Origin: JBBQKQ01 sp043719155
GTDB lineage: Bacteria > Patescibacteriota > Minisyncoccia > Phycocordibacterales > UBA5272
Assembly: GCA_043719155.1 (NCBI GenBank)
Contig: JAYSUJ010000022.1
Location: 1-64,000, forward strand
Reading direction: 5' to 3'
DNA: 64,000 bases
Below are positions 6,884 to 15,036 of the stretch, piece after piece; position 1 is the stretch's first letter, and the number at the start of each line of letters is the position of its first letter. The position numbers were made by a program, and so were the translations under genes. The notes below the pieces were generated by a model. That model did not search any database, was not told the DNA's origin, and saw only the letters and a program-made list of their open reading frames with translations.

Positions 6884-7761
6884 TATTGTTTTGAAGTTGC
6901 TGTCATTATATCAGTTCCAGTTGCATTTATAAAGTTATTCTTGAGTTTCCAAAAAACTTTATTTTTATAAGAAAGATCGATGTACTCGAGCCTCTCTTTC
7001 TTTTCATTTATGTAGGTTTGAAGCTCTCCACTTCTTGATACAAGACTAAAGTCTGAGAGGGTTTCTGGCAAACTCCTTTCCAGATTTATCTTCAAGGAAT
7101 ACTTGTCAGTATAGATTGTTGCAATTCGAAGGTCGTCCACATAGATTTTCTCCACAGCAAAACCATTTTTTCGTAACCAGGTAACTGTCTCTCTCAAAAA
7201 TAAAAAGTCTTGTTTGTGATAAATACGAGTTCCAGACAGCGAATCTGGAAGCTCAACTTTTTGAGAGTCAACACTTGCGAAAAGAGATTCAGTGTTGACG
7301 TCCACCCTTAGAATTGCTGGATTATCGTCATTTATTTCTTTGTAAAATACTCCTTCAGAGTTTCCAAGCATGCACCTAACTAGGAAATTTAAACTTTCTG
7401 GCATACAACTATAGAAATATTTATCGTTTTTTGAAACTACAACATCTATATCCATATTAATTTTTTTGGATATTTTTATGGCACTAACTAGTTGAAACTC
7501 ATCATGAGTAAGCTTGGATATGAGCTGTTCTTCAAGTGAAAGAAAAGAATATAAACTATTTCCCTCATCTCTTAGGTTGGCTTCAATGTACCTCTTGATC
7601 TCTAAATTTTCCAAGCTATCGTCAAAAAAAACAACATTTACTTTATTGACTTTGAGATAGTTATTTAATATATGAGTCAATGTTAAAAATAACAGTAGTA
7701 AAAAAAATGGTAGGAGTTTTTTTTGAGACAAAAATTTATTTTTTCTTAATCCAAAATTCAT
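6883..7761 (-). CDS. ftsQ: FtsQ/DivIB-like cell division protein
   Basis: FtsQ is a bitopic divisome protein with a short cytoplasmic tail, one membrane helix, a POTRA domain and a beta domain. The 292-residue product has a basic N-terminus, one hydrophobic helix (about residues 16-32), a segment like the POTRA region (NLEIKRYIEANL), and a later EYIDLSYKNKVFWK, which matches the FtsQ C-terminal pattern YIDLRxxxxVYxK. I chose the ATG at 7761; the longer frame would need a GTG at 7779. The divergence is large, so the name rests on topology and the C-terminal motif. It is coupled to dus. Confidence 0.68.
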   Translation of the reverse strand: MNFGLRKNKFLSQKKLLPFFLLLLFLTLTHILNNYLKVNKVNVVFFDDSLENLEIKRYIEANLRDEGNSLYSFLSLEEQLISKLTHDEFQLVSAIKISKKINMDIDVVVSKNDKYFYSCMPESLNFLVRCMLGNSEGVFYKEINDDNPAILRVDVNTESLFASVDSQKVELPDSLSGTRIYHKQDFLFLRETVTWLRKNGFAVEKIYVDDLRIATIYTDKYSLKINLERSLPETLSDFSLVSRSGELQTYINEKKERLEYIDLSYKNKVFWKLKNNFINATGTDIMTATSKQ

Positions 7762-7784
7762 TGTAGAATAGTTTAACACAGGAT

Positions 7785-7814
7785 TTGACTAAAACTTCAA
7801 AAAAATGCTATAAA
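7785..7814 (+). promoter_or_regulatory. Promoter of the 7864 mini-gene
   Basis: TTGACT at 7785-7790 and TATAAA at 7809-7814 are separated by 18 bases. The predicted transcript has a leader of about 40 nt that includes the SD AAAGGAAG. Confidence 0.6.
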
Positions 7815-7863
7815 TATTTATGCAGTGCTACCTTTAACTCAAACTCCTGAAAGGAAGTTTCAA

Positions 7864-8112
7864 ATGACAAAGTACCCTGCTGCAATGACTGGAGTCATCC
7901 TCACTGCCGGCATTCTTATTGGAGTGTTGGCTACAGCTGTCGTGAGCACGATGTTACTAAAGAAAGCCATCGGCAACAACATGCTTCAGATTCAGTCTGA
8001 AATCTCGTACTTCCAGTCAGAGTTTGAGATGAGAATTGTTCCAAAGCAGAAGGAAGAAACAACTCCGAAATACTTTCCTGCTTGCAAGGAAAGTGACGGC
8101 AAATGTGTCTGA
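7864..8112 (+). CDS. Mini-gene: 82-residue single-pass membrane protein
   Basis: I do not recognise the family. The product has one hydrophobic helix (about residues 8-32, rich in Ala, Gly, Val and Ile), then a mainly polar, probably exported or peripheral segment ending in PACKESDGKCV with two Cys. The ATG at 7864 is chosen over the upstream in-frame ATG at 7825 because AAAGGAAG lies 7 bases before it. The codons are richer in G and C than in the neighbours. The gene is monocistronic, with its own promoter and a GAAA-loop terminator. It belongs with eight other solitary mini-genes in this window. Confidence 0.75.
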   Translation: MTKYPAAMTGVILTAGILIGVLATAVVSTMLLKKAIGNNMLQIQSEISYFQSEFEMRIVPKQKEETTPKYFPACKESDGKCV

Positions 8113-8137
8113 CCTGCCTTGGTGGGCAGCAAACTTC

Positions 8138-8163
8138 CCGGCGAGAAATCGCCGGTTTTTTTA
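8138..8163 (+). terminator. Intrinsic terminator with GAAA tetraloop
   Basis: CCGGCGA (8138-8144), loop GAAA, TCGCCGG (8149-8155), then a T run. It follows the mini-gene stop by 25 bases, and its T tract runs into the stop codon of the convergent serS. Confidence 0.9.
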
Positions 8164-9435
8164 TTTTCTGGAAATTTTCTCTTGTCCCCCCATATATTTT
8201 CTAAGTACTTCAGGTATGGTAATGGTTCCGTCGGCGTTTTGATAATTTTCAACCAAAGAGACCAAAATTCTAGGCGTTGGGATAGCTGTACAGTTTAAAG
8301 AGTGAGCAAATTTGGTCACTCCTTCTTTGGTTTTATATTTTATGTTACCACGTCTGGTTTGAAAATCGTGGAAATATGAGGCACTGGAAATCTCTCTATA
8401 CTTATTTTCTTTTGGTACCCACAATTCTACGTCATATTTTTTTACTTGTCCTTGCCCGATGTCCCCACCACAATTAAGCACTGTATGGTATGGGATATTC
8501 AGACTCTCAATAAACTCTTCAGTGTTTCTATTTATCTCCTCATGATATCTAACACTTGTCTCATGCGAAGCTTCACATAATATCACTTGCTCCCACTTAT
8601 GAAATTCATGTACACGAATAAGTCCTTTTACGTCTTTAGCATGGGCCCCAATTTCTCTTCTAAAAGCAAATGAAAAGCCAATGTATTTGAGTGGGTTTTC
8701 TTCCAAGCCTTCTAACACTTCACCGCCAAACATGCCCATGAGTGGTACCTCAGCTGTACCTGCCAAGTATTGCCCGTCTTGAGTTTTAAATAAATCATCT
8801 TCACCTTGTGGCAAATAACCATTTGCCATGAAAGATTCTTTGTTGGCAATTGCTGGGGCTAAAATCGGCATAAAGCCTTTGGCAGACCAAAATTCCAAAG
8901 CGTATTGCCAAATGGCCATAGTCAACTTGAATCCGTCACCAGTGATAAAGTAACCACGAAAACCATGAACCTTTACCCCACGCTCAAAATCTGCAAGCTT
9001 TAGCTCGGTCATCAACTCTACATGGTCCTTTGGCTCAAAGTTGAATTGCGGCTTGTCCCCCCAAACTTTTACTTCTACATTGTCGCCGTCACTCTCACCT
9101 TCTGGGACCGTCATGTCTGGGATATTTGGTACATGCAGCATTTGCAGTTGCCATTCACTTGTTATTTTCTTAAGTTGCTCTTCAAGCTTTAAAAGCTCTT
9201 CTTTCAACGTTCTCATTTTCTCTTTGATAGAGTCTTTGACAGAATTGTCTGTTGTTCTAACTATTTCCTCACTTGCTTTGTTTTGCTCTGCTCTTAAAGT
9301 CTCGACTTTTTGCAAAGTCTCCAGTCTTTCTTTATCTATTTTTAATAAATTTTCAACATCAAACTCTATATGTTTTTTTCTCGCTGCTTCTTTTATAAGT
9401 TCCCAATTTTCCCGAATGAATTTTATATCTAACAT
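8161..9435 (-). CDS. serS: Seryl-tRNA synthetase
   Basis: This class II synthetase charges tRNA-Ser. The 424-residue product has the N-terminal antiparallel coiled-coil arm (about residues 30-100) that grips the tRNA long variable arm, then the catalytic core. The core has motif 2 in FRREIGAHAKDVKGLIRVHEF and motif 3 near the C-terminus around TAIPTPRILVSLVE. Length is normal. A TATAAT box ends 8 nt before the ATG, so the transcript from it would have almost no leader. It follows the histidine phosphatase gene by 29 bases. Confidence 0.98.
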   Translation of the reverse strand: MLDIKFIRENWELIKEAARKKHIEFDVENLLKIDKERLETLQKVETLRAEQNKASEEIVRTTDNSVKDSIKEKMRTLKEELLKLEEQLKKITSEWQLQMLHVPNIPDMTVPEGESDGDNVEVKVWGDKPQFNFEPKDHVELMTELKLADFERGVKVHGFRGYFITGDGFKLTMAIWQYALEFWSAKGFMPILAPAIANKESFMANGYLPQGEDDLFKTQDGQYLAGTAEVPLMGMFGGEVLEGLEENPLKYIGFSFAFRREIGAHAKDVKGLIRVHEFHKWEQVILCEASHETSVRYHEEINRNTEEFIESLNIPYHTVLNCGGDIGQGQVKKYDVELWVPKENKYREISSASYFHDFQTRRGNIKYKTKEGVTKFAHSLNCTAIPTPRILVSLVENYQNADGTITIPEVLRKYMGGQEKISRK

Positions 9436-9464
9436 AAATTTGTATTATAGCTAAATTATAGCAT

Positions 9465-10121
9465 TTATTTATTATAGTTCTCAACTAGTTCAGATACATC
9501 GAAAACCTGAGTATTTGCTGTTTTAAACTCACTTTTAAAGACATAGAACACTTGCATTATTTCTTTATATTTCTCAAGAGTTTTTTCACTCTTATCGAAA
9601 TCCGGGTATTTTTGAGCTAATAAAAAAAACATTTTTATGAAGTACGCATGAGTAAAAACATAATTTATGCCATCTGGGATTTTTTGCATTTTTAAGATTA
9701 CATAATTCACTCTTTCTACAAATTCTTTAAAATTTTCATGTCCATCCGCATGAGGGTCACGCAGCTCCACATCTAGTTCCTCGTATTTAACTTTAGTATG
9801 TTGTTCATAAGCCTCTAACGTTTCTAGTTTTTTTGTAGTTTCAAGAGAAACTGTATGCAATTCGTGCACGTCAGCCCAAAGGTGTATCTCTGAATCTGGA
9901 AATTTATTAATGATTGGTTGAGCGGTTTCAATGGTGCGGATAAACTTAGAAACAATAATTCTTTTTGGCTCTTCCAAAATCTCCACCAGGCTTTCAGCTT
10001 GCTTTCTTCCTTCTTGAGTCAATTTGAAAATATTTGTGTCTTTTAAAACTAGGTGGTCGAGGTTGCCTTCACTTTGCCCATGTCGTATCAAATATATTTT
10101 TCTGGCTTTTGTGTTTCGCAT
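9465..10121 (-). CDS. Histidine phosphatase (phosphoglycerate mutase-like)
   Basis: The 218-residue product opens with the phosphohistidine motif LIRHGQSEGN (about residues 11-20), which supplies the catalytic His and Arg. The acid residue is probably in DVHELHT and the second catalytic His in FTHAYF. It lacks features that would separate a glycolytic mutase from the broad-specificity phosphatases of the same superfamily, so the substrate is open. It sits 9 bases downstream of dnaJ and 29 upstream of serS, probably on the same transcript. Confidence 0.85.
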   Translation of the reverse strand: MRNTKARKIYLIRHGQSEGNLDHLVLKDTNIFKLTQEGRKQAESLVEILEEPKRIIVSKFIRTIETAQPIINKFPDSEIHLWADVHELHTVSLETTKKLETLEAYEQHTKVKYEELDVELRDPHADGHENFKEFVERVNYVILKMQKIPDGINYVFTHAYFIKMFFLLAQKYPDFDKSEKTLEKYKEIMQVFYVFKSEFKTANTQVFDVSELVENYNK

Positions 10122-10130
10122 ATTTTTGTG

Positions 10131-10991
10131 TTAGTATCCCTCTGCTTTTAATTCCTCCAACAATTCCTTAGCCCTTTTACTTAAAGATTTTGGTTTTGCT
10201 ACCCTAATGGTTATGTATAAATCTCCACTTTCACCGCTAGCCACACCTTCTCCGTATCCACGCATCATTAACTGCTGTCCATTTTCTACTCCTTCTTTTA
10301 TAGGGACTGAAACTTCTTCCTTTTTCATTTGCAGTCCTTGACCCTTGCACACTGAACATCTAACTTCCGGTACTTTCCCTTCACCTTCACATTCGTCACA
10401 TAAGCCCTGCTGTTGGAATGTACCGAAAATAGTTTTTTTAGCTATATTGACGACACCTTTCCCAGAACACTTTTTACACTCGTGTTTTTTTGTACCTGGT
10501 TTAGCTCCGTCTCCGCTACAGGTCTCACATTTAACATGCCTATTGTAAGTAACCTTTTTGTTAACTCCAAGAAAACTTTCCGCAATTGTAACTTGAATAA
10601 GGATTTGTAAATCTTCACCACGTCTCGACCTCTGCCTTCCTCCTCCTCTGTTGCCACCAAACATGTCAAACATGTCCCCCATGTCAAACTCAAATCCGCT
10701 ATTTTGCCCACCAAAACCAGAAAAATCAAAGCCCTCAAATCCACCAAAGCCACCTTGACTAGCACCATGAGCTCCCCCATGTTGCCCTGCAGACCCAAAT
10801 TGGTCATACTGGGCTCTTTTTTTATCATCATTTAGAGTTTGATAAGCCTCGTTCACTTCTTTAAATTTAGTGTCATTTCCGGCGTTCTTGTCTGGATGAT
10901 GAAGATGTGCCAATTTGTAAAAAGCTTTTTTAATCTCGTCTTTATTGGCTTTTTTATCAACTCCCAAAGTTTTGTAATAGTCTTTACTCAT
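10131..10991 (-). CDS. dnaJ: Chaperone DnaJ lacking most of C-terminal domain II
   Basis: DnaJ delivers substrates to DnaK and stimulates its ATPase. The J domain (residues 1-70) has the essential HPD in HHPDKN. A Gly/Phe-rich region follows (about 70-120), then four zinc-binding repeats CETCSGDG, CKKCSGKG, CDECEGEG and CSVCKGQG (about 150-215). After the first beta-domain motif GDLYITIRV, where a full DnaJ has roughly 100 more residues, the protein goes almost directly to the terminal helix (KRAKELLEELKAEGY). It is 286 residues long against about 370-380. The deletion is clean and in frame. It is encoded apart from grpE-dnaK by two small genes. Confidence 0.93.
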   Translation of the reverse strand: MSKDYYKTLGVDKKANKDEIKKAFYKLAHLHHPDKNAGNDTKFKEVNEAYQTLNDDKKRAQYDQFGSAGQHGGAHGASQGGFGGFEGFDFSGFGGQNSGFEFDMGDMFDMFGGNRGGGRQRSRRGEDLQILIQVTIAESFLGVNKKVTYNRHVKCETCSGDGAKPGTKKHECKKCSGKGVVNIAKKTIFGTFQQQGLCDECEGEGKVPEVRCSVCKGQGLQMKKEEVSVPIKEGVENGQQLMMRGYGEGVASGESGDLYITIRVAKPKSLSKRAKELLEELKAEGY

Positions 10992-11045
10992 AATTTGTAT
11001 AAATCTTTCTTGTCAGACTATATCAAAATACAAAGTAAAGTCAAG

Positions 11046-11076
11046 TAAAAACTGGGTAACTTTCATTGCCCAGTTT
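11046..11076 (-). terminator. Terminator of the 11098-11238 mini-gene
   Basis: On the minus strand AAACTGGG pairs with CCCAGTTT across a 12-base loop and runs into a T stretch. It lies about 22 bases after the mini-gene stop. Confidence 0.75.
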
Positions 11077-11097
11077 ACCTTTTCAGGATTTTATTTG

Positions 11098-11238
11098 TCA
11101 TCTTTTCTTCTTGTGCCTTTTTCTTGCACGCTTTAGAACATCACACGGGTTCTTATCGGCCCATACAAAGTACGCAGCAGTGCAGATTGGCGGCAACAAG
11201 ACAAAGGCTCCTATTAGAAATTTGAGCACCGTGTCCAT
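11098..11238 (-). CDS. Mini-gene: 46-residue membrane peptide with basic tail
   Basis: Too short for ordinary gene calling, but well supported. The minus-strand frame begins MDTVLKFLIGAFVLLP, continues PICTAAYFVW as one hydrophobic helix (about residues 5-26), and ends with the very basic KRARKRHKKKR. A textbook SD, AAAGGAG, lies 6 bases before the ATG. A promoter is visible at 11296-11269 and a terminator follows. The opposite-strand frame over the same bases has neither. Single-helix peptides with a polybasic tail often act as membrane-anchored regulators or stress peptides, but no function is known here. Confidence 0.8.
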   Translation of the reverse strand: MDTVLKFLIGAFVLLPPICTAAYFVWADKNPCDVLKRARKRHKKKR

Positions 11239-11268
11239 CCTAGTCTCCTTTAGATTGAACAGTTTTAA

Positions 11269-11296
11269 ATTCTACTCTTGTCACAAAATTATGCAA
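11269..11296 (-). promoter_or_regulatory. Promoter of the 46-residue mini-gene
   Basis: On the minus strand TTGCAT (11296-11291) and TAGAAT (11274-11269) are separated by 16 bases. The start site would lie near 11262, giving a leader of about 24 nt containing the SD at 11251-11245. Confidence 0.55.
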
Positions 11297-11528
11297 ATTT
11301 TTTTGTGAGCTTGGTCGGTGCATAACCTGTAAATCTCTTGTTAAGTATGGTTTTTCTAAATTTTTGTTGGAAAAGTATATATTCTATAAACTCTTTAATT
11401 TTTTTAGTCTGAAAAACCTATATTTTATACATGTTTTTTACTTTTCCACATAGGCCATTCTTTCAATCCATTTGTAAGTTCTATATACTTTTTATAACTC
11501 AAGAAAGTAAAGTTGAGTTTTAAAAAAT

Positions 11529-11810
11529 ATGCCATTTAGAGAACAAGATAGAGAACAGAAACCAGTGAAGACAGTCACAACAGTTACAAGTGGGGACCGC
11601 TTTACAACACTTGCATATGTTAAGGTACTGCTAAGTGGTGAGAATGTAAATGCGGCAAAAGCAAAAATTGCATCCTATAACAGAAGTAGACCAAAAGGGA
11701 TTGAACCAATCAGTTTAGATGACGTATACAAAAATGATCCAATGGACTTTTTAAAAGTAAAGAATCGTGTTCCCCCAGATCCTAAAAGACAAACGTTTAG
11801 AAATGTTTAA
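11529..11810 (+). CDS. Hypothetical 93-residue soluble protein
   Basis: I do not recognise it. The product is hydrophilic, begins with a charged segment (MPFREQDREQKPVK), has a Thr/Val-rich stretch and an internal helix (TLAYVKVLLSGENVNAAKAKI), and ends in a proline- and basic-residue-rich tail. No membrane helix or Cys is present. Its codons are AT-rich like the housekeeping genes and no SD is seen, so I do not count it among the mini-genes. It is monocistronic and convergent with dnaK, with a shared hairpin between them. About 290 AT-rich bases without another gene lie upstream. Confidence 0.6.
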   Translation: MPFREQDREQKPVKTVTTVTSGDRFTTLAYVKVLLSGENVNAAKAKIASYNRSRPKGIEPISLDDVYKNDPMDFLKVKNRVPPDPKRQTFRNV

Positions 11811-11812
11811 AC

Positions 11813-11841
11813 AAAAAGCTGGGTCAACCCCAGCTTTTTTT
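11813..11841. terminator. Bidirectional terminator between convergent genes
   Basis: AAAAAGCTGGG pairs with CCCAGCTTTTT around a 5-base loop. The A run on one side and T run on the other let it end transcription from both the 93-residue gene and dnaK. Confidence 0.85.
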
Positions 11842-11860
11842 GTTAAGAGAATTTTAATAC

Positions 11861-13723
11861 TTAGTTCCCCTCTGGTTTTACTTCTTCAGGGCCAGCTTGA
11901 GTATTCTGTTCTCCCGTTTGACCTGCCTTACTCATCTCCTCGCCAATTTTTTGCATGACTGTAGACAGATTATCTATTTCTTTTTTAATCTCTGTGCCGT
12001 CGTCTTTGGCTTTCACTTCATTTAATTTGCTGATAGCATCCTCCACCGTTTTTTTAGTATCTGAAGAAATTTTATCTCCAGCATCCTTTAAAGCCTTTTC
12101 CGCGATGTGTACAGTTTGTTCAGCTTGGTTTTTAATATCTACCAAATCTTTTTTCTTAGCATCACTTTCGGCATTAACCTCTGCATCTTTTTTCATCTTT
12201 TCAATTTCTTCTTTTGAAAGTCCTGAAGAGGCTTCTATTCGTATTGTCGACTCTTTTCCAGAGGTTTTGTCTTTAGCTGTAACATTTAAAATACCGTTAG
12301 CATCGATGTCGAGTTTGATCTCAACTTGTGGCACTCCTCGTGGTGCTGGTGGTATGCCGTCAAGGTTAAAGATACCAAGCGACTTGTTGTCTGTTGCCAT
12401 TGGTCTCTCACCTTGTAAAACATTTACTTGTACCGAGGTTTGGTTGTCCGATGCTGTAGAAAATATTTGTGACGCCTGAGTTGGTATGGTTGTATTTTTC
12501 TCTATTAACTTTGTCATCACTCCACCCATAGTTTCTATGCCAAAAGACAAAGGAATGACGTCCAGTAGTAAAATATCTTTCACATCACCTTGTAGCACAC
12601 CAGCTTGAACTGCTGCACCGAGGGCAACTACTTCGTCAGGATTGATAGATCTGTTCGGCTCTTTTCCAAAAAAATCTTTTACCGCTTCTACTATCATTGG
12701 CATACGAGTTTGACCTCCGACCATAATAACTTCTTGAATTTCAGATTTTGTAAACCCAGATGCATCTAAACATCTTTTAGCAATTTCCATGCTTCGATCA
12801 ACAAATTTCTGAGCCAGTTTTTCTAACTGAGTTTTAGAAATTTTTAACAACAAGTGTTCTGGACCATTTGCGCCACTTGTTATAAAAGGAATATTTATTT
12901 CAGCTTCCGGAACAGTAGAAAGCTCATGTTTTGCTTTTTCAGCCGCCTCGTCGATTCGTTGTAAAGCCAGAGGATCCTTAGAGACATCTATTCCAGAAGT
13001 TTTCTTGAACTCAGTGATAATGTAGGACACAATCTCTCTATCTATGTCGCGACCCCCAAGATGCGAGTCACCATCTGTACTTTTAACCTCAACAACATCT
13101 GCTGAAACTTCTAAAATTGAAATATCAAATGTCCCTCCGCCAAAGTCATAGACAGCAATTTTTTGATTCTGTTTTTTATCAAATCCGTACGCCAAGGCAG
13201 CAGCTGTAGGTTCGTTTATAATACGTAAAACTTTAAGTCCTGCGATTTCACCTGCATTTTTAGTGGCTTCTCGTTGCTCGTTGTTAAAGTAGGCTGGCAC
13301 AGTGATTACAGCTTCGGTTATCTTTTCACCTAGCTTGGCCTCTACATCAGTTTTAATTTTTTGTAAAATCATAGCTGAAACTTCTTCTGGCCTATAATTT
13401 TTATCTCCAAGTTTAACCATGGTTCCTCCGTTGGCATCTTTGTCGATTTTGAATGCAACACGCCCTATGTCTGCCGAAACCTCTTTGTCTGAAAATGCAT
13501 GTCCCATATACCTTTTAACACCATATATTGTGTTTTGGGGATTGGTAACAGATTGTCTTTTGGCTAATTGCCCTACAAGCCTATCCCCGTTTTTAGCAAT
13601 CGCTACAACGGAAGGTGTTGTTCTGTTTCCCTCAATATTTTCGATTATTTTAGGTGCTCCAGCTTCAATTATTGCTACTGCAGAGTTGGTTGTTCCAAGG
13701 TCTATTCCTATTATTTTTGCCAT
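11861..13723 (-). CDS. dnaK: Chaperone DnaK (Hsp70)
   Basis: Hsp70 folds and protects proteins in an ATP-driven cycle with DnaJ and GrpE. The 620-residue product begins with the phosphate-1 motif IIGIDLGTTNS and contains the second phosphate loop VYDFGGGTFDIS (about 190-201) and an adenosine motif near VIMVGGQTRMP. The beta-sandwich substrate domain and helical lid follow, ending in a Gln/Glu/Pro-rich tail. Length is normal. It has its own promoter inside the end of grpE. Confidence 0.98.
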   Translation of the reverse strand: MAKIIGIDLGTTNSAVAIIEAGAPKIIENIEGNRTTPSVVAIAKNGDRLVGQLAKRQSVTNPQNTIYGVKRYMGHAFSDKEVSADIGRVAFKIDKDANGGTMVKLGDKNYRPEEVSAMILQKIKTDVEAKLGEKITEAVITVPAYFNNEQREATKNAGEIAGLKVLRIINEPTAAALAYGFDKKQNQKIAVYDFGGGTFDISILEVSADVVEVKSTDGDSHLGGRDIDREIVSYIITEFKKTSGIDVSKDPLALQRIDEAAEKAKHELSTVPEAEINIPFITSGANGPEHLLLKISKTQLEKLAQKFVDRSMEIAKRCLDASGFTKSEIQEVIMVGGQTRMPMIVEAVKDFFGKEPNRSINPDEVVALGAAVQAGVLQGDVKDILLLDVIPLSFGIETMGGVMTKLIEKNTTIPTQASQIFSTASDNQTSVQVNVLQGERPMATDNKSLGIFNLDGIPPAPRGVPQVEIKLDIDANGILNVTAKDKTSGKESTIRIEASSGLSKEEIEKMKKDAEVNAESDAKKKDLVDIKNQAEQTVHIAEKALKDAGDKISSDTKKTVEDAISKLNEVKAKDDGTEIKKEIDNLSTVMQKIGEEMSKAGQTGEQNTQAGPEEVKPEGN

Positions 13724-13775
13724 ATGTTTTTTTGTATTAAATTTTCTATTTAATTATTTTTTTGATAATGTACAA

Positions 13776-13804
13776 TCTATAATCTATTTTCAATTTCTTG
13801 TCAA
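13776..13804 (-). promoter_or_regulatory. dnaK promoter
   Basis: On the minus strand TTGACA (13804-13799) and TATAGA (13781-13776) are separated by exactly 17 bases, between the grpE stop and dnaK. No CIRCE inverted repeat is present. Confidence 0.7.
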
Positions 13805-13807
13805 GCT

Positions 13808-14368
13808 TTATTTAAAAATGTAAATTTTTACTTTTGCTTCTCGCAATTGTTTACCATTCAGATCATAACCACTTTGGATAATTTCAGAAACAGTATGGTC
13901 TTTTGTCTCATCGTCTGCCTGCACCTCTTCAACTGCATGCATGGTGTTTACGTCAAATTTGTCACCTACTTTTGGTTCTATTTTTTTTAATCCTGCATTC
14001 TCACAAGTTGTTGTCAATTGCTGAAAAATGTATTCCACACCCATTCTCCAGTTTGCCTCCACCTTTTCCCAAGTAGTTACGTTCTTTCTTGCCATGCCGT
14101 AACTATCTAAAACAGGTATTAAGTCCTCCAAAAGATTAGCTGCTGCGCCTCTGTAAATCTCCAGTTTTTCAACCTGCATTTGCTTGTCCTTATTTACCAA
14201 CTCTGCTCTAGCTCTTTGCCATCCGTCCAAGTTTATTTTAGATTCTTCTGCCTTTTCTTTTAGTTGCATTCTCAAATCTTTTACTTTTTCTTGTAAAGTT
14301 TTCTCATCCCCAGCTTCAGTTGTTTCCTCAAACTCCAAAACCTCATCTGTGTTTTCTTCTTTTTTCAT
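13808..14368 (-). CDS. grpE: Nucleotide exchange factor GrpE
   Basis: GrpE releases ADP from DnaK. The 186-residue product has an acidic N-terminus, a long coiled-coil helix (about residues 25-75), and the conserved C-terminal beta domain with GVEYIFQQLTTTCENAGLKKIEP and the closing pattern QSGYDLNGKQLREAKVKI (typically xGYxxxGRVLRPAxVxV). It starts the grpE-dnaK gene pair. Confidence 0.95.
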   Translation of the reverse strand: MKKEENTDEVLEFEETTEAGDEKTLQEKVKDLRMQLKEKAEESKINLDGWQRARAELVNKDKQMQVEKLEIYRGAAANLLEDLIPVLDSYGMARKNVTTWEKVEANWRMGVEYIFQQLTTTCENAGLKKIEPKVGDKFDVNTMHAVEEVQADDETKDHTVSEIIQSGYDLNGKQLREAKVKIYIFK

Positions 14369-14384
14369 AGTTGTATATGTGCTG

Positions 14385-14412
14385 ATTATAGTTAAAAAAA
14401 ACTATTTGTCAA
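14385..14412 (-). promoter_or_regulatory. grpE promoter
   Basis: On the minus strand TTGACA (14412-14407) and TATAAT (14390-14385) match the consensus perfectly, with a 16-base spacer. The transcript would start about 10 nt before the grpE ATG with no SD. No CIRCE or other obvious heat-shock operator is seen. Confidence 0.75.
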
Positions 14413-14481
14413 CAATTTACAACTTGGGAATCTATTGCCTTTAAAATCAATTAATATATACTTTAAAAGAACAACAAACAT

Positions 14482-15021
14482 ATGCAAGAAAAACTTTCTT
14501 TGAAAAATATCTTAATAACAATTGTTCTAATGACAATTCTTTTTTCTGTCTCACTTTTCACTTATAATAAATACAGTAGTTCCGAGTCGTCCATAGCCTA
14601 CACTGGTTTAGGTCAAAGTTCTGATCAAAACGAGTATGTGGTAAAGAGAGACATAGTTGTTACCTCTGCAATTTTAAACTCAGATAAAATAGAATTTGTT
14701 CAAAGGAAAATAACAGGAGGTGGTGTTAACCCTGGTTGGGTAATCTCTCTTTTGGAAACTCAGCCTAATGTATTCACTGGTAGAGTAATTGTTGATGACG
14801 GAGTCTACCAGCACCCTGTTACAGTCAAAGAAGAAGTGACTAACATATTTGTCGGCGAGATGAAAAGTAAAGATGGAAAAAAGGAAACATTTTCAATGAA
14901 AAAAAGCCTGCAGAACTGTAAAGATGAGGAAAAAAATCTTTTTGAGTACTCTTTGACCGGTACTTATGGGGCTACACAGTTCTTGGGTTGTGGAGGCAAT
15001 ATTTTATCGGAAGGGATTTAG
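14482..15021 (+). CDS. Membrane-anchored or secreted hypothetical protein
   Basis: The 179-residue product has a short basic N-terminus and one hydrophobic helix (about residues 9-27), so it is an anchored or exported protein. The outer part is Ser- and Thr-rich at first, then looks like beta strands (GVNPGWVISLLE, FTGRVIVDD). Two Cys (in LQNCKDE and LGCGGN) could form a disulfide. No family is recognised. It is divergent from grpE and convergent with the oxidoreductase gene. Confidence 0.6.
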   Translation: MQEKLSLKNILITIVLMTILFSVSLFTYNKYSSSESSIAYTGLGQSSDQNEYVVKRDIVVTSAILNSDKIEFVQRKITGGGVNPGWVISLLETQPNVFTGRVIVDDGVYQHPVTVKEEVTNIFVGEMKSKDGKKETFSMKKSLQNCKDEEKNLFEYSLTGTYGATQFLGCGGNILSEGI

Positions 15022-15036
15022 TTTGTCTATTTACTT

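Noticed and set aside
11066..11308. Plus-strand open frame of 80 codons
   Set aside because: It overlaps the minus-strand 46-residue mini-gene, which has SD, promoter and terminator. The plus frame has none and its composition is that of a shadow frame.
14369..14481. CIRCE or other heat-shock operator upstream of grpE and dnaK
   Set aside because: No TTAGCACTC-N9-GAGTGCTAA-like repeat is present; only plain sigma70-like promoters are seen.
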